A stretch of 9,874 nucleotides of DNA from Deltaproteobacteria bacterium (GTDB lineage: Bacteria > Desulfobacterota > B13-G15), in NCBI GenBank assembly GCA_003646585.1, contig QMLA01000015.1, forward strand, positions 1 through 9,874. Direction: 5' to 3'. The notes beneath the pieces are model-generated. The model did not search any database and was not told the origin of the DNA. It saw only the letters and a list, made by a program, of their open reading frames with translations. Numbering within the stretch: the first letter of the stretch is position 1; each line of letters starts with the position of its first letter. Of the stretch, positions 1 through 6,123 are shown piece by piece. The position numbers and the translations under genes were made by a program.

Positions 1-600
1 CTGCAGGGCATAAAGGGGACCCTCAGGCCCGGGATCGTCCATAGGCTCGATAAGGGCACAAGCGGGGTGATGGTGGTGGCCAAAACGGAGTTGGCCCAAA
101 GGGGGCTCCTTGAGCAATTCAGGGACAGGAAGGTGAAGAAGGTCTATCTGGCCTTAGTCTATGGGGCCTTAAGTGGAGAAGGGGAGGTGAGGCTCCCCAT
201 TGGGTATCATCCCCGCTATGGCCTGAAGAGGATCCCCAGGGGCAAGAGGGCAAGGGAGGCTGTTACCATGTGGAAGGTCCTTGAGATCATCGGGCCCTTC
301 AGCTTCCTGGAAGTGAGGCCCCTGACCGGAAGGACTCACCAGATAAGGGTCCACATGAGTGCGATGGGTCACCCGTTGGTCGGGGATCCCCTCTATGGGA
401 GGAGGAAGAGGGTGAAACAGTTGCCCGAGGGCTTGCAGAAGCGGGTGGAGTCGCTGGGGCGTCCGGCTTTACATGCCCACACCCTGGGGTTCCTGCACCC
501 GGCAGATGGCAGCTGGAGGGAGTTCACCGCTCCTTTGCCCGATGACTTGGAGGAGCTGCTCGCCGAAATCAGGGTCCTTTATCCGGGTCCGAGGGGTTGA
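1..600 (+). CDS. RluA/RluD-family 23S rRNA pseudouridine synthase (5' end missing)
   Basis: The frame is open from the first base, so the N-terminus, including any S4 domain, lies outside the window; 199 residues are visible. The signature HRLDKGTSG is encoded at about 40-66, and its Asp (codon 49-51) is the family's catalytic aspartate. Most relatives have HRLDKDTSG or HRLDKETSG, so the Gly after Lys is a small variation. Later family blocks are also present: RPLTGRTHQIRVHM near residues 107-120 and GHPLVGDPLYG just after. The enzyme would isomerise uridine to pseudouridine in large-subunit rRNA in the cytoplasm; which position (RluD-like or RluC-like) cannot be told from this fragment. The 3' end overlaps pgeF, and the rluD-pgeF pairing is common in bacteria. 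The family is near certain, the exact target uncertain. Confidence 0.93.
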   Translation: MQGIKGTLRPGIVHRLDKGTSGVMVVAKTELAQRGLLEQFRDRKVKKVYLALVYGALSGEGEVRLPIGYHPRYGLKRIPRGKRAREAVTMWKVLEIIGPFSFLEVRPLTGRTHQIRVHMSAMGHPLVGDPLYGRRKRVKQLPEGLQKRVESLGRPALHAHTLGFLHPADGSWREFTAPLPDDLEELLAEIRVLYPGPRG

Positions 601-1246
601 GGTACCGCACGGCTTCGGGACCAAGGACTTTGCCCTCGAGGCCTTAAGGCGCCTTCTCCCAGGACGCAAGCCCCAAGAGTTGGGTCAGGTCCACGGCAAT
701 AAGGTCCTCATCCTGAGAAAAGGAGCCCCCCTGCCCCAAGGGCTTCCGCCCTCCGATGGAGCGGTTACTGATCGCGGAGACGTAATCCTCATTGTGCGCA
801 CGGCCGATTGCCTGCCGGTGCTTCTTTGGGATCCGGAGACGGGGGCCGTGGGGATAGCCCATGCCGGATGGAGGGGAATCCTTTTGGGGGTCCTGAGGGA
901 GGCGATTAAGGCCATGAGGGAGGCCTTCCTGTGCGATCCCGAAAGGATAAGGGTGGCCATCGGTCCGGCCATAAAGAGGTGTTGCTACCGGGTGGGAGAA
1001 GAGGTTTCGTCTGCCTTCCTCGCAAAGTTCGGCCCCCAGGTGATAGAAAGACGCAAAGGGGGGACCTTCCTTGATCTTGCGCTTTCGGCAAAGATAGAAT
1101 TGGAAAGCATGGGGGTGGAACGTATAGAGGAAATCGATCTCTGCACCTTCTGCCACGGGGACCTCTTTCATTCCTTCAGGAGATCCGGGACCGAGAGGCG
1201 ACAGATAAGCTTCATTGCCGGGGGCAGGGATGTTCATCCTGGGTAA
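542..1246 (+). CDS. pgeF: PgeF/YfiH-type laccase-domain protein (peptidoglycan editing factor)
   Basis: From ATG 542 the product has 234 residues, normal for the YfiH (DUF152) family. Family blocks appear in order: PHGFGT (22-27), QVHG (49-52), RTADC (86-90), HAGWRG (107-112), IGPAI..CCY.VG, and DLCTFC...LFHSFRR near the C-terminus. H51, C90 and H107 match the metal-binding His/Cys/His set. Members are reported as multicopper-type oxidases, purine nucleoside phosphorylases or deaminases, and in E. coli as a factor keeping L-Ser out of peptidoglycan stem peptides; which activity applies here is unknown. The start is uncertain. ATG 542 is the last standard start codon before the conserved core, but it lacks a close Shine-Dalgarno and gives a 59-bp overlap with the upstream gene. 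An earlier in-frame ATG lies at 473. Confidence 0.92.
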   Translation: MTWRSCSPKSGSFIRVRGVEVPHGFGTKDFALEALRRLLPGRKPQELGQVHGNKVLILRKGAPLPQGLPPSDGAVTDRGDVILIVRTADCLPVLLWDPETGAVGIAHAGWRGILLGVLREAIKAMREAFLCDPERIRVAIGPAIKRCCYRVGEEVSSAFLAKFGPQVIERRKGGTFLDLALSAKIELESMGVERIEEIDLCTFCHGDLFHSFRRSGTERRQISFIAGGRDVHPG

Positions 1247-1529
1247 TTTCCTCTATGCCCTGGCCAAGGTGATAAACATCCTTTTGACCTTTTTCATGAT
1301 CTTGATAATCGCCCGGGCGGTAATCTCCTGGGTCAATCCCGATCCTTTCAATCCCATCGTGCGGTTCCTTTACCGCTGGACGGAGCCCATCCTTTGGAGG
1401 ATAAGGCGATACCTGCCCGTCGCCTTCGGGCTTGATCTCTCCCCCCTTGTGGCCCTCCTGATAATTTACTTTCTGAAGGTCTTTTTGGTCAGCACCCTCC
1501 TTGAGGTGGCCCACAGACTCCGTTTCTGA
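1230..1529 (+). CDS. YggT-family integral membrane protein
   Basis: This 99-residue protein has the YggT pattern: a hydrophobic segment (about 8-32), then SWVNPDPFNPIVRFL, TEPIL..IRRYLP, the LDLSP motif, and a second hydrophobic segment (about 71-92). It is predicted to sit in the inner membrane with two transmembrane helices. YggT proteins are small membrane proteins linked in various bacteria to osmotic stress tolerance or to cell-division and septum gene clusters; no biochemical activity is established. It overlaps the 3' end of pgeF by 17 bp, so the two are probably translated together. ATG 1230 was chosen because it begins at the usual family N-terminus; an in-frame TTG at 1215 would add five residues. 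The upstream G-rich stretch gives only a weak ribosome site. Confidence 0.9.
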   Translation: MFILGNFLYALAKVINILLTFFMILIIARAVISWVNPDPFNPIVRFLYRWTEPILWRIRRYLPVAFGLDLSPLVALLIIYFLKVFLVSTLLEVAHRLRF

Positions 1530-1536
1530 GAAGCGT

Positions 1537-1565
1537 TTGATATCTTCCGGTTCCATCCTTAAGTT
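1537..1565 (+). promoter_or_regulatory. Weak candidate promoter before the glycosyltransferase pair
   Basis: In the 42-bp gap after yggT, TTGATA (1537-1542) is followed by a 17-bp spacer and TAAGTT (1560-1565), only 6 nt before ATG 1572. The -35 match is good and the -10 is weak (3 of 6). If used, the transcript would start at or near the start codon, which would fit the absence of a Shine-Dalgarno there. The match could easily be chance in a short T-rich stretch. Confidence 0.2.
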
Positions 1566-1571
1566 TTTTTG

Positions 1572-2600
1572 ATGAGGATACTGATCTTTCATCCCCATCT
1601 TGATGTAAAGGGAGGATCAGAAAGGCTCACCAGGCTCCTGTCAGAGGGGCTGAAGGAAGCGGGGGTTTCCGTCCTTGTCGTCTCCCTCCGCAGGGACCCC
1701 GAATGGTTCGATGAGGTCCTGACGATAGAGGATCCCCGGGACCTCAACGGGATTGTGAGGCGTTACAATCCCGACTGGTTCTTTCTTGCCATATCTGAAA
1801 CCCACTATCTCCGTTTCCTCCGGGATGGTCCGCGGGTGGCCATGTACGTGCATTTCCCCCTTGAGGAAGAGGTGACCGAGGAAAACATAGAGGATTACCG
1901 CCGGGCCGGGAGATTCCTTGAGGTTGACCTGGAGGAGTTAAAGAGGGTGGACAGGATCTTCGTGAACTCGAGCTTTACCGCCAGGGCCGTGAGGATGGTT
2001 TGGGGGAGGGACTCCGTTGTGGCCCATCCTCCCCTGGAAGGGATGTTCCTTGAGGAGGAGGCAAGGGTCAGGGATTTTCCCCCTCCGCGGATCATCTACG
2101 TGGGGAGGTTCACCCCCTTAAAGAGGCAGGACTTTTTGATAATGTCCCTTGAGGTCATAAGGAGGACCGTTCCCCAGGCGGAACTCATCCTTTCGGGCTT
2201 CCCCGACAAAAGACACACTAGCTACTTTGAGGAAATAAAGAGGCTTTCTGAAAGGACCGGCGGTGTAAGGATTGTGATCTCGCCGGATGATCGAGAGTTG
2301 CTTGAGCTTTACAGGGGATCGAGGGTCTATGCACACCCCAGGATAGGCGAGCACTTCGGCATAACGCCCTGCGAGGCCATGGCATGTGGGATTCCCATAG
2401 TCATGAGGGGGCCAACGGGGCTTAAGGACATAACCGATAGGTTCATCGCCGAAAGCGACTGGTCCTTCCTTGAGGCCATAATAGAGGTCCTCAAGATGGA
2501 GGAAGGGAAATGGTTTGAACTTTCGTCCACGATGAGGGAAAGGGTCCTGGGGCTCACCCCCAGGGGCTTTGCAGAAAAAATCCTGGGAGGGTTGAGATGA
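1572..2600 (+). CDS. GT4-family glycosyltransferase
   Basis: This 342-residue protein has a GT-B fold layout. The N-terminal domain begins MRILIFHPHLDVKGGSERL, the nucleotide-binding half starts at IIYVGRFTPLKRQDFLI (174-190), and E260-x7-E268 lies in the block GEHFGITPCEAMACGIPIV, the GT4 retaining-glycosyltransferase signature. MYVHFP (91-96) recalls Alg11-like mannosyltransferases, but donor and acceptor cannot be assigned. It would act in the cytoplasm or at the inner membrane face, building a polysaccharide or glycolipid. ATG 1572 directly follows an in-frame TTG (1569), and neither has a Shine-Dalgarno. The stop overlaps the next gene's start as ATGA (2597-2600), so the two glycosyltransferases are translationally coupled. 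The family call is secure; the pathway is unknown. Confidence 0.9.
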   Translation: MRILIFHPHLDVKGGSERLTRLLSEGLKEAGVSVLVVSLRRDPEWFDEVLTIEDPRDLNGIVRRYNPDWFFLAISETHYLRFLRDGPRVAMYVHFPLEEEVTEENIEDYRRAGRFLEVDLEELKRVDRIFVNSSFTARAVRMVWGRDSVVAHPPLEGMFLEEEARVRDFPPPRIIYVGRFTPLKRQDFLIMSLEVIRRTVPQAELILSGFPDKRHTSYFEEIKRLSERTGGVRIVISPDDRELLELYRGSRVYAHPRIGEHFGITPCEAMACGIPIVMRGPTGLKDITDRFIAESDWSFLEAIIEVLKMEEGKWFELSSTMRERVLGLTPRGFAEKILGGLR

Positions 2601-3727
2601 AGGTCGCCTTCATCTCCACCTACCCACCCGAGCACTGCGGCATAGGGGAGTACACCTTCTATCTGACCGAGGAGATGGCCAAACACATCCCCCTTTTGGT
2701 GTTCTCATCGAAGGGTTCTGAGGCCAAAGAAGGCCGCATAACCTCTGTGCCCTGCTTCGAGGTCCGAAAGGTCGACTTTGAGAGGATCCTGGACACCGTC
2801 TCCCGCTATGCCCCTTTGGATGTCGTTCACATTCAGCACGAATACGGGATCTTCGGCGATGGGAAGGATTTCCTTTGGTTTCTGGAGGAACTCAAAAACT
2901 GCACAAGGGCCATCTGCATCACCCTCCACACACCGGTTCACTCCCTCAATCCCCGTGCGGGGTACCAGAAGGAGCTGACCGAGAGGGTTGAAGGGGTTTT
3001 TGTGCACAGCGCCCTTGCCGAATACGAACTGTGGCAGCAGGGCCTCGACCTGAGGAAGGTCTACCTCGTTCCCCACGGAACCCATATCAACAAGCTGAAA
3101 TCCAGCAAGGAGAACCTCTCCAGGATCCTTGGCGATGGCTTCAGCACAAACGGGTCCTTCCTGATCACGGTGCCGGGATTCCTGAGGTGGGACAAGGGGA
3201 TCACCAATCTCAAGGCCATGTGTAAGCGCATTCTGGAGCGCTTCCCCAACACCAAGGTCCTTGTGGCCGGGAGCTTTCAGGCCGAGGGCGATGAATTGAG
3301 GGAACTCAAGGTGGCAACCAGGGAGGTCACCGACCTCTTCGGGGAGGTGTGGTTCAGCAACGGCTTTCTGCCTCGGAGGAAACTGCTTCAGATCCTTTCG
3401 GCTTCCGATGCCATCCTGCTCGCCTACCAGGAATGGCCGGGACATATAGGGGTAAGCGGGATGCTACATCTGGCGATGGGATCCCTGAAGCCCATTTTGG
3501 CCTCAAGGGTTCCGCGCCTGGTCGAGTACACCGAAAGGGTGCCCGAGCTGTGCTTCGTCCAAGAGGACTTCGACGGGCTACTTGAGGCGGTCAAACACCT
3601 AAGGGACAACTACGAAGAAGTGAGCCGCGATGTCAAAAGACAGCTCCTTCCCCTTGTGCAGAAGACGTCCTGGGAGGTCACAGCGAGACGACACCTGGAG
3701 ATCTACGAAAGGCTCCTCAGGTCCTGA
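2597..3727 (+). CDS. GT4-like glycosyltransferase, second of a coupled pair
   Basis: This protein has 376 residues. The N-terminus carries TYPPEHCGIGEYTFYL (8-23), a common GT4 opening with Pro-Pro and Cys-Gly-Ile-Gly. The block DVVHIQHEYGIFG (75-87) is typical of a GT4 subgroup that keeps Gln-His-Glu at the domain core. VPHGTH (158-163), a WDKGI block (198-202) and ASDAILLAYQ (269-278) mark the C-terminal nucleotide-sugar domain. In place of the usual E-x7-E there is a divergent stretch, WPGHIGVSGMLHLAMGS, of the SG-x-L-x-x-A type seen in some GT4 relatives. The start is well supported: GGAGG at 2586-2590 sits 6 nt before ATG 2597, which overlaps the preceding stop. The gene ends 11 bp inside the 3' end of a convergent small gene. 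The sugar substrate is unknown. Confidence 0.88.
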   Translation: MKVAFISTYPPEHCGIGEYTFYLTEEMAKHIPLLVFSSKGSEAKEGRITSVPCFEVRKVDFERILDTVSRYAPLDVVHIQHEYGIFGDGKDFLWFLEELKNCTRAICITLHTPVHSLNPRAGYQKELTERVEGVFVHSALAEYELWQQGLDLRKVYLVPHGTHINKLKSSKENLSRILGDGFSTNGSFLITVPGFLRWDKGITNLKAMCKRILERFPNTKVLVAGSFQAEGDELRELKVATREVTDLFGEVWFSNGFLPRRKLLQILSASDAILLAYQEWPGHIGVSGMLHLAMGSLKPILASRVPRLVEYTERVPELCFVQEDFDGLLEAVKHLRDNYEEVSRDVKRQLLPLVQKTSWEVTARRHLEIYERLLRS

Positions 3728-3914
3728 GCTTCTGGGTGTGAAAGAGCCCAAGCTGGCACTCGATGACCTTGATACCCATCTCGTCAAGGAGCCTTCCGAT
3801 CTCCCGGGAGGGAAGTCCCGTCTCCTGGGCTATCCTTAAGGCGACGGGGCAGGCTATCTTGCCCTCCTTAGACCTCACCCTTATGAGTTCCTTTGCCCTC
3901 TCCCTGGGATCCAT
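3717..3914 (-). CDS. Small HTH-like protein of unknown function
   Basis: This 65-residue protein runs on the minus strand from ATG 3914. It is mostly helical and charged. Residues about 23-50 (PVALRIAQETGLPSREIGRLLDEMGIKV) read like a helix-turn-helix: a helix, a Gly-containing turn, a second helix and a short hydrophobic strand. It ends IECQLGLFHTQKLRT, with Cys at 22 and 53. I do not recognise the family with confidence; a nucleic-acid-binding regulator is a guess from shape. It lies downstream of hflX on the same strand but after a predicted terminator, so it probably has its own promoter. It overlaps the convergent glycosyltransferase gene tail to tail by 11 bp. No clear Shine-Dalgarno precedes the ATG. 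Its protein-like composition and lack of a better ORF here argue that it is real. Confidence 0.65.
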   Translation of the reverse strand: MDPRERAKELIRVRSKEGKIACPVALRIAQETGLPSREIGRLLDEMGIKVIECQLGLFHTQKLRT

Positions 3915-3924
3915 GGGGACTTAA

Positions 3925-3953
3925 AGGGTACAAAAAACCCCTCGGCTTTTCAA
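3925..3953 (-). promoter_or_regulatory. Weak candidate promoter for the HTH-like small gene
   Basis: On the minus strand TTGAAA (3953 to 3948, 5 of 6 matches) and TACCCT (3930 to 3925, 3 of 6) are separated by exactly 17 bp. The -10 box ends 10 nt before ATG 3914, so the leader would be only a few bases. The boxes overlap the hflX terminator, which makes it plausible that this gene restarts transcription there. The evidence is sequence matching only. Confidence 0.2.
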
Positions 3954-3966
3954 CCGGAAGCTGAGG
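3932..3966 (-). terminator. Rho-independent terminator after hflX
   Basis: Read on the minus strand, a 9-bp stem with one internal mismatch (arms 3966-3958 and 3948-3940) and a 9-nt loop is followed by GG and six T residues (3937-3932). The first arm overlaps the last hflX codons and the stop codon (3952-3950) falls in the loop. This would end HEPN-hflX transcripts before the downstream small gene. There is no T run on the opposite side, so it looks one-directional. Confidence 0.65.
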
Positions 3967-5605
3967 CCTCCCTCAAGGCCCCGGTTCCCCAGAGGATCTC
4001 GTGGATCCTTTGAAGGAGGGACAGGAGGGTTTCACGGTGCAGCGCCGATACGGCCACACCCTTGTATCGCTCGGCTATCCGCTCCGCATAATCCCTGTCC
4101 ACCAGGTCCATCTTGTTGAACACCCTGAGTACGGGTTTGCCTCCGAGATCGAGCTTCATCAGAAGTGACTCGACCTCCTCCATCTGCTCCCTGAACCTCG
4201 GGCTCGATATATCGATCACGTGAAGGAGCAAATCGGCATCGTGAAGCTCCTCCAGGGTTGTTCGGAAGGCATCGAAGAGGTCTCGGGGCAGGTTGCGGAT
4301 GAAGCCGACCGTATCGGTCACGATGATCTCCCTTTCCTCGGGGAAACGGAGCCTTCTGCTCGTGGTATCCAGCGTCACAAAGAGCTTGTCCTCCACCTTG
4401 ACGTCGCTGTTGGTCAGGGCATTGAGGAGGGTGGATTTGCCCACATTGGTGTATCCCACAATGGACACGATGGGGATGCCCGAGCGCTTCCGTCTGACCC
4501 GACGCTGCCGGCTCGACTTGGCTATCTCCTTCAGCTCCTGCTCGATCCTGTGGATCCTCTCCTTTATGCGCCTTCTGTCCACCTCAAGCTTGGTCTCGCC
4601 CGGCCCCCGGCCTCCTATTCCGCCCATCAGGCGCGACATCGCCACGCCCCTTCCCACAAGCCTCGGCAGGGTATACTTCAACTGCGCCAGTTCCACCTTC
4701 AGCTTCCCTTCCCTCGTATGGGCCCGCTTAGCAAAGATGTCCAAGATCAGCTGTGTACGGTCGATGACCTTGAGGTCGGTGAGTTCTGAGAGGGCCTCCG
4801 CTTGGGCAGGGGTGAGGTTCTGGTCGAAGACGATGATGTCGGCCCCCGTCTGCAGGGCCTTCATCATCAGCTCTTTGGCCTTTCCGCTGCCCATCAGGTA
4901 CTTGGGATTGAGCTCGTTGGGACGCTGCACCACCACATCTATCACATCCAGTCCCGCGGTCCGTGCCAGTTCCCTGAGTTCCTCCAGCGACTCATCGATG
5001 GGGTAACTGGACCTCTTGGGGACCACGCTGACCAAGATGGCCCTCTCTTTGCCATCGACCTCGTAGGCAGAAAAATCCCTCTCCAGCTCATCCTCAAGGG
5101 AGCTTATGAACTCCTTAAAGTCAAGCTCCACTTCATAAAAGGACCTGTACTGTTCGACCCTCCAGAGCTGACCCTCGGGGTTCTTGGGCAAAAGGTAGGC
5201 CATCGAGAAATTGCCCGGCAACCCTCGATCGTCAACACCTATGGCGGCCATAAGGTCGAGGCGCAAAAGCGCCAGATCGGTCAGGTCATCCGAGGAAAGG
5301 GGCTCGCCCTTGAGATGGGTGTGAATGCACCTCAAACCCCTGAGGCGCCCCCTCCCGGTGCGCCATCTGCTGAGATCAGGGATGAGGATCTCCTTGGAGT
5401 CGCCGACGATGACAAAGCAGATCTCACCGCTTCTGTCGACGATGATCCCGATCTGTCGCCTCAGCTCCCGGGAGAGCTCGGTCAGGTATCGGGCAAGCTC
5501 CCTTGTGATTATCTCCCTCTGGGGGATCCTGCGCCTGTAAATGCGCTCAAGGGCCCTTATCTCGCTGGCCCTAAGGCCGGTGAGCTTGCCCTCAACCTGC
5601 CTGAT
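3950..5605 (-). CDS. hflX: HflX-type ribosome-associated GTPase with non-standard start
   Basis: HflX is a GTPase that binds the large ribosomal subunit and splits stalled or stressed ribosomes. Numbered from an ATC codon at 5605 (551 residues), the N-terminal domain (about 5-290) contains the family block RGLRCIHTHLKGEPLS. The Gly-rich linker GGIGGRGPGETKLEVDRRR is at 328-346. G1 is GYTNVGKS (384-391), followed by DTTSRR, DTVGF (431-435), NKMD (497-500) and SAL (520-522). The conserved N-terminal sequence continues upstream of the first standard start in frame, TTG at 5335, for about 90 more codons (GKLTGL, LERIYRRR, LTELSRE, GRGRLRGL), up to an in-frame TGA at 5614-5612. No ATG, GTG or TTG exists in that interval. 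ATC 5605 has a near-perfect GGAGGTGA 6 nt upstream. A TTG 5335 start (461 residues) would discard conserved sequence. The HEPN gene upstream is in the same frame. Confidence 0.9.
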   Translation of the reverse strand: MRQVEGKLTGLRASEIRALERIYRRRIPQREIITRELARYLTELSRELRRQIGIIVDRSGEICFVIVGDSKEILIPDLSRWRTGRGRLRGLRCIHTHLKGEPLSSDDLTDLALLRLDLMAAIGVDDRGLPGNFSMAYLLPKNPEGQLWRVEQYRSFYEVELDFKEFISSLEDELERDFSAYEVDGKERAILVSVVPKRSSYPIDESLEELRELARTAGLDVIDVVVQRPNELNPKYLMGSGKAKELMMKALQTGADIIVFDQNLTPAQAEALSELTDLKVIDRTQLILDIFAKRAHTREGKLKVELAQLKYTLPRLVGRGVAMSRLMGGIGGRGPGETKLEVDRRRIKERIHRIEQELKEIAKSSRQRRVRRKRSGIPIVSIVGYTNVGKSTLLNALTNSDVKVEDKLFVTLDTTSRRLRFPEEREIIVTDTVGFIRNLPRDLFDAFRTTLEELHDADLLLHVIDISSPRFREQMEEVESLLMKLDLGGKPVLRVFNKMDLVDRDYAERIAERYKGVAVSALHRETLLSLLQRIHEILWGTGALREASASG

Positions 5606-5611
5606 GGTCCA

Positions 5612-5620
5612 TCACCTCCC
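5612..5620 (-). promoter_or_regulatory. Strong Shine-Dalgarno spanning the HEPN stop codon
   Basis: On the minus strand GGGAGGTGA (5620 to 5612) is close to a full complement of the 16S rRNA 3' tail, and its last three bases are the HEPN stop codon. It lies 6 nt upstream of ATC 5605. An ATG (5612-5610) overlaps the stop as TGATG, but it sits too close to the site and opens only the six-codon ORF MDHQAG. This is the only strong ribosome-binding site near the start of the conserved HflX sequence and it drives the start choice. Confidence 0.6.
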
Positions 5621-6052
5621 ATTGTGACATTTCTGCACCATCTCCTCGCTTTCAAACGCCTCCTCGACCCACTCAAGGATCCTTTCCGCAAGGTCCAGGG
5701 CCTCCCAGTAATCGGTCTTCGATACCGGTCTCTGAAACCAGGGCCACTTGGGGACCGATGCGTAGCGATCGAGCTTCACGAGATCCCTCATCCACTCAGG
5801 GACCGCTATCCCCCGCAGGGACATGTGGGTGAGCATCACCTCAAGCCCCCTCACGGGGGGAAGCCCCTGTTGCAGGTAGAACAGATAGGCGATAAGGGCC
5901 CTCTCGGCCGCCTGATAGAGGTCGAAGCACAGGTCCTCGTAAAAGACGCCGTCTCTGCCGGCTGCCGCCTTCGCCTTAAGCAGGACACTTCTTGCCATCT
6001 CCATCCACTTCCTTGCCGCCTTAACCCTCTCCATCCTCTCCTCACCGATCAT
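5612..6052 (-). CDS. HEPN-domain protein
   Basis: From ATG 6052 the product has 146 residues. It matches the HEPN helical-bundle pattern: ARKWMEMARSVLLKAK (13-28) as the first helix, then LYQAAERALIAYLFYLQQG (45-63), matching the usual qqAAEKAlKA core, a His at 76 near the usual H-D-L position, LDRYASVPKWPWF (94-106), and a last amphipathic helix YWEALDLAERILEWVEEAF (115-133). HEPN domains often bind RNA or nucleotides, and some are RNases carrying R-x4-6-H. I do not see that motif, so catalytic activity is doubtful. GGAGG about 10 nt upstream supports ATG 6052; ATG 6034 is an alternative, and ATG 6136 would overlap the divergent gene. The gene ends inside the hflX ribosome-binding site, so coupled expression with hflX is likely. 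Confidence 0.8.
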   Translation of the reverse strand: MIGEERMERVKAARKWMEMARSVLLKAKAAAGRDGVFYEDLCFDLYQAAERALIAYLFYLQQGLPPVRGLEVMLTHMSLRGIAVPEWMRDLVKLDRYASVPKWPWFQRPVSKTDYWEALDLAERILEWVEEAFESEEMVQKCHNGR

Positions 6053-6087
6053 AGCACCAAAACCTCCCCTTTGAAACGCTGCCTTCC

Positions 6088-6117
6088 TTGACGCCAATTC
6101 TGGCGCTGTGAAATACT
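6088..6117 (+). promoter_or_regulatory. Candidate promoter with inverted-repeat operator for the Memo operon
   Basis: The 71-bp divergent gap between the HEPN gene and the Memo gene holds TTGACG (6088-6093), then 17 bp, then AAATAC (6111-6116); AATACT at 6112-6117 is an alternative -10. A perfect inverted repeat, CGCCA-ATTC-TGGCG (6092-6105), starts at the last two bases of the -35 box and extends into the spacer, a typical place for a repressor operator. The -10 lies about 7 nt from ATG 6124, and no Shine-Dalgarno is visible, so the message could be leaderless. The inverted repeat is seen directly; promoter and operator roles are inferred. Confidence 0.35.
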
Positions 6118-6123
6118 TCCTCC

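Noticed and set aside
644..1237. A 197-codon minus-strand open frame across pgeF
   Set aside because: It is antisense to the diagnostic YfiH blocks and has no supporting motif or ribosome site.
1530..1571. T-rich stretch before ATG 1572 as a terminator of the upstream operon
   Set aside because: Only a 4-bp GAAG/CTTC pairing is available upstream of the T run, too weak for an intrinsic terminator.
2705..3445. A 246-codon minus-strand open frame inside the second glycosyltransferase gene
   Set aside because: It lies fully antisense to a gene with recognisable GT4 motifs and shows no protein-like pattern itself.
3727..3754. Hairpin after the second glycosyltransferase (AGCTT and GGG pairing with CCC and AAGCT, 2-nt bulge)
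   Set aside because: No T run follows on the plus strand and it lies in the coding part of the convergent small gene, so it is not convincing as an intrinsic terminator.
5612..5614. TGA between HEPN and hflX as a selenocysteine codon
   Set aside because: The codon sits at the natural end of the HEPN domain, I see no convincing SECIS-like hairpin just after it, and neither family is known to use selenocysteine here.
4802..6091. A 429-codon open frame on the plus strand across hflX and the HEPN gene
   Set aside because: It is antisense to clear HflX and HEPN motifs, its product is low-complexity and rich in Pro, His and Gly, and no family pattern is visible. Long antisense frames are expected from this codon usage.
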